A stretch of DNA of 64,000 nucleotides. Source: Streptomyces sp. NBC_00239 (GTDB lineage Bacteria > Actinomycetota > Actinomycetes > Streptomycetales > Streptomycetaceae). The stretch covers positions 496,001 to 560,000 of the forward strand of contig NZ_CP108095.1 in the NCBI RefSeq assembly GCF_036194065.1, given 5' to 3'. This document shows, piece by piece, positions 54,620 to 63,673 of this stretch (its first letter is position 1; each line of letters opens with the position of its first letter). The translations under genes and the position numbers were made by a program. The notes under the pieces are model-generated. The model saw only the letters and a program-made list of their open reading frames with translations. It was not told the origin of the DNA and searched no databases.

Positions 54620-55144
54620 TCAGCCCTTGACGGCGTCTGCGATCTGCCGGGCGGCCTGGGCGGGTGTGCGGTGCGTGGTGTCGACGACCTCGGCCTCGGC
54701 GTGCAGCCACGTGCGGGCCGCCTGCGCGTAGGGCTCGAGGTACTGAAGCCGGAACGGGGAGTCGGGGCCGACAACGGTGTCGCCCGCGATGCGCCCGCGG
54801 AGGGTGTCCTGGTCGGCGTGGAGGACGAAGTGCCGGACCGGAATCGCATGCTCGGCGAGGCCCGTGCTGATCTCGCGCCAGTACTGCTCGACCAGGACGG
54901 TCATGGGCACCACCAGGGTGCCGCCGGTGTAGTCGAGGATGCGCCGCGCGGTCTCGACCACGAGCGGCCGCCATGGCGGCCAGTGCTGAAAGTTGTCCGT
55001 CGCGGGCAGCCCGGGCGTGACGTCCATGAGCGTCTCACCGACCTTCTCGGCATCGAACACCCGTGAGTCCGGGATCAGTTGCTGCACGAGCGCGCTGGTC
55101 GTCGTCTTGCCTGCGCCGTGGGTGCCGTTGAGCCATACGATCAT
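54620..55144 (-). CDS. AAA-type P-loop kinase-like protein
   Basis: A 174-residue protein. Walker A is NGTHGAGKTTTS (9-20), then a D in RVFDAEKVGE, a lid-like region (WPPWRPLVVETARRILDYTG) and RHFVLHADQDTLRGRIAGD. This resembles zeta-toxin- and chloramphenicol-phosphotransferase-like small kinases, common in Streptomyces as single genes without antitoxin. The ATG at 55144 has no Shine-Dalgarno, but TAGCGT lies 7 bases before it within a GACGCTAGCGTC palindrome (55151-55162), so a leaderless mRNA is likely. No toxin partner was found nearby. Confidence 0.75.
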   Translation of the reverse strand: MIVWLNGTHGAGKTTTSALVQQLIPDSRVFDAEKVGETLMDVTPGLPATDNFQHWPPWRPLVVETARRILDYTGGTLVVPMTVLVEQYWREISTGLAEHAIPVRHFVLHADQDTLRGRIAGDTVVGPDSPFRLQYLEPYAQAARTWLHAEAEVVDTTHRTPAQAARQIADAVKG

Positions 55145-55150
55145 GGACTT

Positions 55151-55162
55151 GACGCTAGCGTC
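55151..55162. promoter_or_regulatory. palindromic -10 region for the AAA-type gene
   Basis: GACGCTAGCGTC is a perfect 12-base palindrome. On the minus strand it holds TAGCGT exactly 7 bases before the ATG, the same geometry as at 13844-13849. A -35 was not identified. Confidence 0.45.
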
Positions 55163-55328
55163 ATGCGGGTCGCGGGAACAGTCAGAGCGAAAATCCGGCA
55201 AGGCTTCAGGGCCGGAGTTCACCCCTCGGCTGCGTTCGCCGACCGCCGGACCAGGCTCCGCTCGCCGCGGAGGGCCCTTTTGAGCAATGCAGAGTCGGTA
55301 TACGGACACTTCCTTCGGCAACGTCACG

Positions 55329-55592
55329 ATGGGACACCATCGTTCGCTTACTTTTCTGGTCACGCCTGATCCGCAGCACGTGCCGCAGTTGCCGCAGGAG
55401 GAGACCGACTTGATTCGCGCGTGGCACGAACTGGGTTATGAGACTGCCCGGCAGGAGGCGGCGAGCGGCGATCCGGCTTTCGCCCGGTCGCTGGTGGACC
55501 GCGGCGGACTACGGCGCACGGTGGTGGACCGGCTGCGGCGCGAGCGCGACGGCCGACCGGTGGAGCACATCGCCCACCGGCTGAGCCGGTAA
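55329..55592 (+). CDS. small uncharacterized protein (first gene of PfkB/HAD-GT20 operon)
   Basis: An 87-residue cytosolic protein starting MGHHRSLTFLVTPDPQHVPQ, with LIRAWHELGYETARQEAASG and DRGGLRRTVVDRLRRERDGR. It looks helical, with a strongly basic C-terminal half; no family was recognized. An upstream ATG at 55287 would add 14 residues. It ends 5 bases before the PfkB gene, so it is in the same operon. Confidence 0.6.
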   Translation: MGHHRSLTFLVTPDPQHVPQLPQEETDLIRAWHELGYETARQEAASGDPAFARSLVDRGGLRRTVVDRLRRERDGRPVEHIAHRLSR

Positions 55593-55597
55593 CGCCC

Positions 55598-56518
55598 ATG
55601 TCGTCTCAGCGAGCGAAAGACGCGGTTCTCATCGCCGGGGCCTACGCGGTCGACCTGGTCCTCACGGATCTGCGCGGACCGGTGAGCGCGGGGACCGAGG
55701 TGTGGGCCGATGGACTGGACATGGTGCCCGGAGGGGCGTTCACGTTGGCGATGGGGCTGCACCGGCTGGGGCGGCAGACAGTGTGGGCGGCCGATTTCGG
55801 CACGGACGTCTTCAGCCGTGAGGTCCTTGCCGCAGCGCGACAAGAAGGCATGGACGAGACGGGCTTCCGCCACCACCCACGCCCTGTGCGCAATGTGACG
55901 GTGGCCCTGTCCGATGCGAAGGACCGGGCAATGATCGCCCACGAGGACCCCATCGCGGCCCGCCCTCTCGCAGAGTTGATCGATGCTTTCCGCCCGTCAG
56001 TGGTGATGCTCCCCTTCCTCCAGTTCGGCCCGGACACCACGGACGCGCTGGAGATGGCCGCCCAGCACGGGACCCGGGTATTCATGGACTGCCAGGACTA
56101 TCCCGGCCACCTCGGCATGGACGACGTACGCACGGCCCTGGGGCAGGTGGACGTGTTCGCGCCCAACGAATCAGAAGCGCTGCGGGTGACCGGGGCCGGC
56201 ACGGTCGAAGAGGCGTTGGCGCTGCTCTGCGAGCTGGTGCCCACAGTGGTGATCAAACGCGGTCCGGCAGGCGCGATGGCCGCAACGAACGGGCTTCGAG
56301 CAGCTCAGGTCTCTCCTACGGTGCCGGTGGTGGACACGACGGGAGCCGGAGACTGCTTCAACGTGGGCTTCGTGCACCGGTGGATCGACGGCAGCCCCCT
56401 GAACGACTGCCTGGCAGCGGGCGTGGCCTGCGGAGCCGCCGCCGTTACCGGACCGGGCTCCAGCAACGCGCTCCACGCCCCCGAGCTCACGACCTGGCTC
56501 ACACGGCTGCCGCACTGA
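55598..56518 (+). CDS. PfkB-family carbohydrate kinase
   Basis: A 306-residue kinase. N-terminal substrate part: GAYAVDLVLTDLRG and DMVPGGAFTLAMGLHRLG (the GG switch region). C-terminal: VVDTTGAGDCFNVGFVH with the catalytic base D252 in GAGD, then AAGVACGAAAVTGPGSS. It has VIKRGPAGA before, and FAPNESEA (N-x-x-E for Mg/phosphate). Family members phosphorylate fructose, ribose, nucleosides or related compounds; substrate here unknown. The gene is 5 bases behind the small gene and 28 bases before the HAD-GT20 gene, so it probably supplies a phosphorylated sugar or polyol for it, or acts beside it. Confidence 0.92.
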   Translation: MSSQRAKDAVLIAGAYAVDLVLTDLRGPVSAGTEVWADGLDMVPGGAFTLAMGLHRLGRQTVWAADFGTDVFSREVLAAARQEGMDETGFRHHPRPVRNVTVALSDAKDRAMIAHEDPIAARPLAELIDAFRPSVVMLPFLQFGPDTTDALEMAAQHGTRVFMDCQDYPGHLGMDDVRTALGQVDVFAPNESEALRVTGAGTVEEALALLCELVPTVVIKRGPAGAMAATNGLRAAQVSPTVPVVDTTGAGDCFNVGFVHRWIDGSPLNDCLAAGVACGAAAVTGPGSSNALHAPELTTWLTRLPH

Positions 56519-56546
56519 ACGTGGAATCAGGAAAACCGAGGCTGTC

Positions 56547-58742
56547 ATGAACTACCGCGAAAGCCGGGCCCGTGGCGGACACGTCCCTGCGGGCCAAAGA
56601 GTCCTGGTCGCCGACCTCGACGGCACATTGCTGGGCGGCGACCAGGACAGCCGTCTGCAGCTGCGCCGGGCCCTGGAGCGTCACCCGGAGATCACCGTCG
56701 TCTTCGCCACGGGCCGCAGCCTGAACTCTGTACGGGCGCTGCTGCGGCAGGACCCGCTGCTCCCCTCACCCCGGTGGATCGTCGCGGACGTCGGTGCCAG
56801 CGTCATCGACGCCACCGACATGAGCCACATCGACGCGCTGGAACGCCCCCTGCGGATGGGATGGCCCGGGCACGCAGCCGTCCGGGAAGCGCTGCGCGGC
56901 TTTCCTCAACTCGCGTACCAGAACGTCGCGCAGGATGGGCGCTGCTCGTTCTTTCTGGCTCCCGAAGGGCTGACCGGCGCCCTCACGTCGGCAGTGGAGA
57001 ACATGGGATGCTCCTGGTCCTACAGCGAAGAACGCTACTTCGACGTCCTGCCTCCGCGCGCGGGCAAGGGACCAGCCGTTCGGCAGCTCATCCACAAGCA
57101 CCAATGGCCCTTGTCCGGCCTGCTCGTTGCAGGTGACTCGCTCAATGACCTGTCGCTGTTCCACCTCCGCTCCCACGGCGTCATCGTGGGCAACGCCGAG
57201 GCGGCCCTCACCGAGCGAGCCCCCGAAGGCCCCCTGATCCACCGCTCCCACCTCGACGGGGCCGCCGCCATCCTCTCAACGCTGCAGCACCTCAACTGGG
57301 TCGAGCCGTCCTCACCTGTCGTCATCGGCTACCACCGCGCGCCTGCTCGCTGGAGCGAAGGACGATGGGAACAACCCTCCAGCCCCAACGGCATCATGCC
57401 CACCCTGACATCCATCCTCGGCAGCACGAACAAGGACGGCGACCTGCACGCCGTGTGGGCCGCCGCGGTCACCGCAGAAGGCCACGACTCCTGGCCCGCC
57501 TCTTTCCCCGACCGCCTGCCCATGGCGCTTCTGCCCGTGCCGGCGTCCCGCTGGGCCGGGTACTTCCACCGGGCCTGCAAAGAAACGCTGTGGCCGGCGC
57601 TGATGTCCCAGCCCCACCTCATCCATCACGACCCGGCCCACTGGGCCGACTACGAGCACGTCAACGCCGCCTTCGCGGACCACATCAGCGTCCACGCCGC
57701 CCACGGCGCAACCGTGTGGCTGCACGACTACAACCTCTGGCTCGTCCCCGGCCTCCTCAAGCGCGCCCGGCCGGACCTGACCATCGGCCTGTTCCACCAC
57801 ACCCCGTTCCCCCCACCCGACGTCTTCCGTGCCCTGCCCGTCGCCGAACAGCTGCGCACCTCCCTCGTCCAACTGGACTGGGCGGGCTTCCACACGGCCG
57901 CCTTCGCCGACCACTTCCACCAGCTCCTGCAAGACAGCACCACCGTGCCGCGCACCGGTGTCCATCCCCTGGGCATCGACCAGGCAGTCGTCGCAGCCTT
58001 GGCGCGCTCCCGCACCCCCCGCGTCACCGCTGACGACAGCCTGCTGGTCCTGTCCGTGGAACGCCTGGACTACGCCAAAGCGCCCGTTCACAAGGTCCGC
58101 GCCCTCGCGACCCTCCTCGAGCGGCAACCAGAGCTGCGCGGCCGACTGCGCTTGCGGCTCGTGTGCCCGCCACCCGAGCCCGGCATCCGTGCCTACGAGA
58201 CGACCCGCATCGAACTCGAGCAGGCCATCGACACCCTCAATGCCCGATGGAGCACCGGTGAATGGCAGCCGGTGGAATACATCCCCCGATCGCTCCCCTT
58301 CGCCGAGGTCATGGACCACTACCTGGCAGCCCACGTCTTCTGGGTGACCTCCCTGGCGGACGGGATGAACCTCACCGCCCAGGAATACCTCACCGCTCAA
58401 GCCGCCTCCGAACGTGCAGGCGTCCTCGTCCTCTCCCGGCACACCGGTATCGCTCAGCAGCTCGGGAACGCGGCACTGCTCACCGACCCCCACGACCCGC
58501 AGGACCTCGTCGACGCCCTGCACACCGCGCTGACAATGGCCCCGTCTCATCGCATGGCGAACACGGCCCACCTGATTCACCTGCTCGACGCCGCCCCACC
58601 CGTCGACTGGGCCCGCGCAGTGATCGCGGCCATCGGCGCGAGGCCCGGACAGCCACCAGGCCCGCCCTTCCGAACACCGGCGCAGCAGGCGACGGGGCTC
58701 ACGGCCAACACCGGGAGGACGATTTCGGCAACCGGACCATGA
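56547..58742 (+). CDS. ggpS: HAD phosphatase-GT20 fusion, glucosylglycerol-phosphate synthase/phosphatase-like
   Basis: A 731-residue two-domain enzyme. Residues 15-245 are a HAD-IIB phosphatase (VADLDGTLLGG with D23 and D25; VFATGRSLNS; GDSLNDLSLF). Residues 257-690 are GT20: GYHRAPARWS, SSPNGIMPTL, WLHDYNLWLVPGLLKRARPD, GLFHHTPFPPPDVFRALP, SVERLDYAK and DGMNLTAQEY (D605, E613). The YHRxP, SPNGIxPTL and HHTPFP motifs are those of GgpS (which joins NDP-glucose to glycerol-3-phosphate) rather than OtsA, which has SNRLPV and GGL. Fusion with an N-terminal phosphatase is known from Stenotrophomonas and Pseudomonas GgpPS. Expected product: an osmoprotectant. The C-terminal 40 residues are Pro-rich tail. 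Confidence 0.85.
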   Translation: MNYRESRARGGHVPAGQRVLVADLDGTLLGGDQDSRLQLRRALERHPEITVVFATGRSLNSVRALLRQDPLLPSPRWIVADVGASVIDATDMSHIDALERPLRMGWPGHAAVREALRGFPQLAYQNVAQDGRCSFFLAPEGLTGALTSAVENMGCSWSYSEERYFDVLPPRAGKGPAVRQLIHKHQWPLSGLLVAGDSLNDLSLFHLRSHGVIVGNAEAALTERAPEGPLIHRSHLDGAAAILSTLQHLNWVEPSSPVVIGYHRAPARWSEGRWEQPSSPNGIMPTLTSILGSTNKDGDLHAVWAAAVTAEGHDSWPASFPDRLPMALLPVPASRWAGYFHRACKETLWPALMSQPHLIHHDPAHWADYEHVNAAFADHISVHAAHGATVWLHDYNLWLVPGLLKRARPDLTIGLFHHTPFPPPDVFRALPVAEQLRTSLVQLDWAGFHTAAFADHFHQLLQDSTTVPRTGVHPLGIDQAVVAALARSRTPRVTADDSLLVLSVERLDYAKAPVHKVRALATLLERQPELRGRLRLRLVCPPPEPGIRAYETTRIELEQAIDTLNARWSTGEWQPVEYIPRSLPFAEVMDHYLAAHVFWVTSLADGMNLTAQEYLTAQAASERAGVLVLSRHTGIAQQLGNAALLTDPHDPQDLVDALHTALTMAPSHRMANTAHLIHLLDAAPPVDWARAVIAAIGARPGQPPGPPFRTPAQQATGLTANTGRTISATGP

Positions 58743-58818
58743 CGCGGCAACGCCGGCTGCGATTCCCCTGGTCCGCCATTTTCAAGCCGCCCGTCTGATG
58801 CCGGAACGCGCGGGCTGA
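58743..58818. other. short spacer after the HAD-GT20 gene
   Basis: About 75 bases with no terminator stem that I could see; the transcript may run into the gene remnant that follows. Confidence 0.3.
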
Positions 58819-59022
58819 TGCCGCGTCACCGCCAACCGGACCGGACGGCTCGTCGACCGGAACGGCAGGCCCCAGCCATCGCTCCTTGCCCTGGGCCACC
58901 TCACCAGCGGCACCCACTCCTACATGTCCGGCATACAGATGCTCGTATGGCGCAGCGAAGCAGTCGCCGCGGCGATCGCCGCGATGCCTCAACCAGCACG
59001 GCATCGGCCCCACCAGGTCTAA
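58819..59022 (+). pseudogene. C-terminal fragment of a FAD/NAD(P)-binding flavoprotein
   Basis: A 67-codon open frame after an in-frame TGA reads ANRTGRLVDRNGRPQPSLLA, LGHLTSGTHSYMSGIQMLVW and RSEAVAAAIAAMPQP. It looks like the last 60 residues of flavoproteins in which a GxLVDxxGxPxPxLxALGHLTSG element is followed by a SYMxGIQMLV helix at the FAD site. The large N-terminal part is missing and no start codon fits. A gene scrap at the operon's edge. Confidence 0.5.
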
Positions 59023-59205
59023 CCCCCTGACCGCAGACTCGGCTTGTCCCACGGTTCCGGCGCGACGCCGGTCAATGGCCGGCGGTTCCGGCGGACCGGG
59101 CCCCGCCGGGACCGCCCGTCAGCGGCTTCCCGCTCAGCGCGTAGACGAACGTGCCCTCCGGCGCCTGGGAGCCGTCGCGCAGCGCGCCCTCGACCCGACC
59201 ACGCG

Positions 59206-59254
59206 AACGAGCGCCGACCGGGCCCGGGAATTCCGGGACCGGTCGGCGCTCGTT
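59206..59254. terminator. long-stem terminator of the subtilase gene
   Basis: Perfect 16-base arms AACGAGCGCCGACCGG (59206-59221) and its reverse complement (59239-59254) around a 17-base loop that is itself partly palindromic (CCCGGGAATTCCGGG). It lies about 105 bases beyond the leftward protease stop at 59359. Confidence 0.7.
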
Positions 59255-59296
59255 CCGGTCGCATGCCGGCGCCGGTCACGTCCCTGCTCCGGCCGT

Positions 59297-59330
59297 ACGG
59301 ACGTGCCGGTGATACGGACGTGCCGGTCAC
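59297..59330 (+). repeat. 17-base direct repeat, two copies
   Basis: TACGGACGTGCCGGTGA and TACGGACGTGCCGGTCA lie head to tail, differing at one base. They are between the terminator and the protease stop. Confidence 0.7.
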
Positions 59331-59358
59331 ACGGCGGCATTCGTCATGCGCGGGTGGG

Positions 59359-62300
59359 TCAGCGGCGCAGCTTCAGGCGGTGTACCCCGCCGTCGACCGT
59401 GCCGACGTAGAGCGTGCGGCCGTCGGGGGCGGCGGCCAGCTTGGTGGTGTCGGTGTTCTGCAGACCGCTCGAGATGTTCTCCCACGTCAGGCCGTTGTCG
59501 GTGCTGCGCAGTACGCCCCGGCCGCCTTGGACGAGTCCGGACGCGGTCGAGCCGGTGGTGGCCGCGTAGAGCGCTCCGCCGACCCGCAGCAGGTCCGAGA
59601 CGTGGACCGCGAGCGGGCCGGTGTCGGCGGTGCGGAAGGTCTTGCCGTCATCGGTGCTGACCCGGACCGACGAACCGCCGACGACCAGGCGCCGGCCGTC
59701 CATCACGATCGCGGAGACGGGGCCCTCGGCGACCTTGGTCTTGGTGACGCCGCCGTCGTCCGACCGGTAGAGGCCCGAGGCGTTGCCGAGCCACAGGCGC
59801 CGCGGATCGCGCGGGTCACCGGCCATGGCACCGAAGGACCTCTCGTGGAAGAGGTTCTTCCATGTCGTGCCGCCGTCGGACGTCGAGAACAGCCCGTCCC
59901 CGAAGATGCTCCTGAAGCTGATCGCCACCCGGTTCGGGTCGGCCGGGTGGACCAGGATCGAGGTCGGTATCTCCGACGACGTGCCCTTCACCTTCCAGGT
60001 CCGGCCGGCGTCACCGCTGCGGGAGACCACGAAGAGGCCGGTCGCGGTGCGCCGGACCTGCCACACCACCTTGGTGTCCTTGGGCGAGACGGCGATGTGC
60101 GAGGTGAGACGACCGGTCATGCCCTCTCCCCCGGACTGGCCCCACTCCGGGCCGGCGACGGGGATCGTGGTGCGGTAGGTGCCGCTCACCGTTCCGGCGA
60201 GCAGCTGGTCGCCGCTGGCCGCGAGGGCGAGGGTGGTCAGGCCCTGGACGCCGATCCTCCGGTAGCCGGTGCCGTCGGCCGAGCCGCGGTACAGGCCGTC
60301 CTGCTCGCTGGACACGGTCACCGAGCCGTCGGCCCAGCGGTCGTAGTCCATCGCGATGGCGGCCTTCGAGGGGGCGCGCACGGGCTTCCAGGTCTTGCCG
60401 TGGTCACGGCTCACCTGCCCGGCGCCGAACAGTGCGCGCAGGTACAGGTCGCCGCCGGAGGCGGACAGTCCGTTGCCGCCTTCCGCCAGGGGCAGCAGGG
60501 TGGACCAGGTGCGGCCCTTGTCGTAGGAGCCGCGGATGCCCGTGCCGGGGACGTAGGCCGCCACCACGGTGGAGTCGGCCGCCATGCCGCGGATGCTGTT
60601 CACCGGCTCGTCGAGGAGGAGGTGCGCCGTACCGGGGTCGCCCTTGCCGACCCCGTCGATCCGCCAGACGCCGTCGAAGGTCGCCAGGTACAGGGTGTCG
60701 CCGACGAGGGTGGCGTCGCGGACGTCACCGGTCACGCCGGTGGGGTACGTCGCCCAGGTGTCGCCCGCGTCCGTGCTGACGAGCAGCGTGCCGTCGACCA
60801 TCGCGGCGAGGGTCCGGGTCCGCTCGTCCGCGACGAACTCGTCGATGTGCGCGTCGGGCACGTCGAGCTTGCGCCAGGTGCGGCCGTTGTCGTCGGTGCG
60901 CAGGATCGTGCCCCGGCGGGTGGGGTCGGCGGCCGCGTTCACGGCGTACCACCAGCGGTCGGGGCGGTGGGCGTCGACGACGAGCGCTCCGGTGCCGTTG
61001 CCGTCGGCGATCGGCAGCCTGCCCACCTGGCGCCAGTTGGCGCCGCCGTCGGTGGTCAGCCAGGGGGCGGCCTTTCGGAACTGGGTCACGACGGCCTGCT
61101 TGGGCCGGGCGGGCGAGAGCGCGACGTGGCCGGCCTCGCTGTTCGGGCCGATGGGCTCCCAGCGGTTGCCGCGGCTGCCGGCGGGGGTGACCTCGAAGGC
61201 GCCGCTTCCGGTGATCCGCCGGCCGTCGGTGGTCGTGGCCCGCACGGCCAGCCGGTAGGCGCCGGCCGCCTTCCCGGTCACGTCGGCCTGGTAGTAGCCG
61301 GCGCCGTTCATGGTGGTGGGAAGCGTGAAGGGCTTGCCGTGCGGCGGCGTGACCCTGATCTCCGGCGGCGCGTTCAGGGCGGCCGGGGCGGCGACGTGCA
61401 CGGTGGAGCGGCCGTCGCTCGGGTCGGGGGACGCCTGGACGACGAGGTGCCGGACGACGAGCAGGTACGGCACCCGGAGGGCCGGGCCGCGCGCGGGGGT
61501 GGCGGTGATCCGGCCGCTGATCTCCGTGTCGGTGGCCGGGCGGTCGGCGCGCAGGGTGACGGTGACGGTCGCGGACCGCCTGGCGGGGACGGTGACCCGC
61601 GCCGGGGAGACGGTGGTGGGTCCGGTGCTGGCGAGGTTGACGGTCAGCGGCTTCTTGCCGGGGTTGGCCAGGCGTACCTTCGCGGTGCCGCCGACCTTCC
61701 TGTCGGTCAGGTCGGCGAGGCCGAACGACACGGTCGTCGGGGAGGCGCTGAGGGTGGCCGACGCCGCGGCGGCCACGTCGAGCCGTCCGTTGCCCTGGAC
61801 GGTGGGGCCGGTGCCGGCGAGCTGCTTCGCGGTGCCGACCAGTGCGGACCTGATCGCGTCGGGGTCCTGGTCCGGGCGCAGTTGGCGCAGCAGGGCGGCG
61901 GCTCCGGCGACGTGCGGGCTCGCCATCGAGGTGCCCGACATGCGGTAGACGCCGGGCCCGTACATCGAGGTGGGGATCGCGGAGCGGATCTCCACGCCGG
62001 GTGCGACCAGGTCGGGCTTGAGGCCGAAGCCGGTGCCGGGTCCGCGCGAGGAGAACGAGGCGATCTCGTCGGTGGAGTCGGTGCCGCGCAGGGTCACGGA
62101 CACCTTGCCGGCGGCCAGTTCACGGCTCAGCTGGGCGTACTGGGTCGTGTCGATGCCCATGACGACCAGGCGGTCCATGCGCAGCGAGTCGCCGGAGGCG
62201 GCGGTCCGGGTGAAGTCGGGGCGGGCGGGGGTCGCCGGGGCCTCGACCGTGCCCGGGGTGGCGGCGAGCACGGGTCCGTCGTGGGCCGCGAGGCCGCCGA

Positions 62301-63582
62301 GGACGGCGAGCGCGCCGCGCTTCTCGGCCTCGCGTGCCCAGTCGATGTCCCTCTGGCTCAGCACGTCCGTGCTGGGCGCGACGAGAAGGTCGGCCCGCAG
62401 GATCTTGCCCCGTACGTCACCGACCCGCTTCCAGTCCTCGGCGGTGCCCTCGCCGACGTCCACGAGCGGCGCGGTGACCGGTTTCCGGGGCGGGTTCGCG
62501 GACAGGATGCCCCGGTACGTCTGGATCAGTTCGGGTTCCTTGCCCGCCAGGTAGGCGCTGGGTATCCGCACCCCGCTGGTGGAGGCGCCGACCGCGATGA
62601 CGCCGTCGGCCGACGCCGGAGTGTTGACGGTGCCGCTGCCGGGCCCTTCGTTGCCCGCCGCCGCGACGACGACCACTCCGGCCCGTACGGCGGCGGTCGC
62701 CGCGCGGCCCAGCGGGTCGGTGCCGTCACCGGGGCCGCCGAGGCTCATGTTGATGACGTCGGCAGGGTGGGGGTTGGCCGGGTCGGCCGCCGCCTCGATG
62801 CCGGCGATGATGTCGGAGGTGTAGCCGCTGCCGTCGGCGCCGACGACCTTGTAGGCCAGCAGGCGAGCGCCGGGCGCCATGCCGGTGACGCCTCCCTTCT
62901 TGGCCGCCTTGCCCGCGATGATGCCCGCGACGTGGGTGCCGTGACCGTTGTCGTCCATCGGGTCGTTGTCGTCGTTGGCGAAGTCGAAGCCGCCGACGAC
63001 CTTGTGGCCCTTGCCGAAGCCGCCGCCCAGGTCGGGGTGGCCGTAGTCCACGCCGCTGTCCAGGACCGCCACGACGGTGCCCTTGCCGGTGGCCCTCACC
63101 CCGGCCGGGTCCTTGCGCTTCCAGACCTCGGGCGCGCCGGTCAGCGGCACGCTGGTGTCCGTGCGCACCTGCATCCGGGTGTCGGGCCGGACGGCGATGA
63201 CGCCCGGCAGCGCGGCCAGCCGCGCCGTCTCGGAGGCGGGCACCGTCATCGCCACGGCGTTGACGAGCAGGCCGAGTCTGCGGGGTGAGGCGGGGTGCAG
63301 TCCGGCTTTGCGCACCGTCCCGACGAAGGCGTCCTGCCGTGCCGCCAGGGCCCGCCGGGCGTCGCCGACGGCGGAGGTGGTGCCGGCGGCCGTGGAGGTG
63401 AGCGAGCCGCCGGGGGCGGCTGCGACGGCGGCCTCCCCGGACAGTTCGACGATGACCCTCTGGTTCGGGTCGGGTGACTTCGCGGTCGCGGTGCCGGGCA
63501 TCGCGGTGAGCGTCCCGGCGACCGCGACGGTGGTGACCGTGACGGCCACCAGGCGTCGGCTTCTACGTGCGTTCTTGGCCAT
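59359..63582 (-). CDS. giant secreted subtilase (S8) with C-terminal BNR/VPS10-like propeller
   Basis: A 1407-residue preproprotein. Signal peptide 1-34; pro-domain 40-135; S8 catalytic domain 165-620 with D175 (VAVLDSGVDYGHPD), H214 (DNGHGTHVAG), N311 (AAGNEGP) and S552 (MSGTSMASPHVAG). A PA-like insert (residues 375-500) lies between N311 and S552. After a beta-rich spacer (620-850), the last 550 residues repeat the BNR/Asp-box pattern (STDAGDTWATY, SYDKGRTWSTL, SRDHGKTWKPV, STDDGKTFRTA, STDNGLTWENI), making a sialidase- or VPS10/sortilin-type propeller. Likely a surface or extracellular protease whose propeller binds substrate or glycan. Divergent from a TrmB-like regulator. Confidence 0.9.
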   Translation of the reverse strand: MAKNARRSRRLVAVTVTTVAVAGTLTAMPGTATAKSPDPNQRVIVELSGEAAVAAAPGGSLTSTAAGTTSAVGDARRALAARQDAFVGTVRKAGLHPASPRRLGLLVNAVAMTVPASETARLAALPGVIAVRPDTRMQVRTDTSVPLTGAPEVWKRKDPAGVRATGKGTVVAVLDSGVDYGHPDLGGGFGKGHKVVGGFDFANDDNDPMDDNGHGTHVAGIIAGKAAKKGGVTGMAPGARLLAYKVVGADGSGYTSDIIAGIEAAADPANPHPADVINMSLGGPGDGTDPLGRAATAAVRAGVVVVAAAGNEGPGSGTVNTPASADGVIAVGASTSGVRIPSAYLAGKEPELIQTYRGILSANPPRKPVTAPLVDVGEGTAEDWKRVGDVRGKILRADLLVAPSTDVLSQRDIDWAREAEKRGALAVLGGLAAHDGPVLAATPGTVEAPATPARPDFTRTAASGDSLRMDRLVVMGIDTTQYAQLSRELAAGKVSVTLRGTDSTDEIASFSSRGPGTGFGLKPDLVAPGVEIRSAIPTSMYGPGVYRMSGTSMASPHVAGAAALLRQLRPDQDPDAIRSALVGTAKQLAGTGPTVQGNGRLDVAAAASATLSASPTTVSFGLADLTDRKVGGTAKVRLANPGKKPLTVNLASTGPTTVSPARVTVPARRSATVTVTLRADRPATDTEISGRITATPARGPALRVPYLLVVRHLVVQASPDPSDGRSTVHVAAPAALNAPPEIRVTPPHGKPFTLPTTMNGAGYYQADVTGKAAGAYRLAVRATTTDGRRITGSGAFEVTPAGSRGNRWEPIGPNSEAGHVALSPARPKQAVVTQFRKAAPWLTTDGGANWRQVGRLPIADGNGTGALVVDAHRPDRWWYAVNAAADPTRRGTILRTDDNGRTWRKLDVPDAHIDEFVADERTRTLAAMVDGTLLVSTDAGDTWATYPTGVTGDVRDATLVGDTLYLATFDGVWRIDGVGKGDPGTAHLLLDEPVNSIRGMAADSTVVAAYVPGTGIRGSYDKGRTWSTLLPLAEGGNGLSASGGDLYLRALFGAGQVSRDHGKTWKPVRAPSKAAIAMDYDRWADGSVTVSSEQDGLYRGSADGTGYRRIGVQGLTTLALAASGDQLLAGTVSGTYRTTIPVAGPEWGQSGGEGMTGRLTSHIAVSPKDTKVVWQVRRTATGLFVVSRSGDAGRTWKVKGTSSEIPTSILVHPADPNRVAISFRSIFGDGLFSTSDGGTTWKNLFHERSFGAMAGDPRDPRRLWLGNASGLYRSDDGGVTKTKVAEGPVSAIVMDGRRLVVGGSSVRVSTDDGKTFRTADTGPLAVHVSDLLRVGGALYAATTGSTASGLVQGGRGVLRSTDNGLTWENISSGLQNTDTTKLAAAPDGRTLYVGTVDGGVHRLKLRR

Positions 63583-63673
63583 GGGGAGAAGTCCTAGCCC
63601 CGAAGTCACTCTCCGTACAACAAATCCCGGCGGCCCATTGCTGCCGCTGGCACAAGTGGGCCAGTATCCGCAT

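Larger units (their letters stand above)
59023..59358. other. terminator and repeat region after the protease gene
   Basis: About 335 bases. It has the large hairpin at 59206-59254 and the direct repeat at 59297-59330. No gene was supported. Confidence 0.35.

Noticed and set aside
56547..58742. Classic trehalose-6-phosphate synthase/phosphatase (OtsA-OtsB) fusion
   Set aside because: Domain order is reversed (phosphatase first), and the acceptor-side motifs are those of glucosylglycerol-phosphate synthase, not OtsA.
59044..63288. 1414-codon plus-strand frame
   Set aside because: It is the antisense of the subtilase gene; composition is Gly/Ala/Arg/Asp-rich without domains, while the minus strand has clear catalytic motifs.
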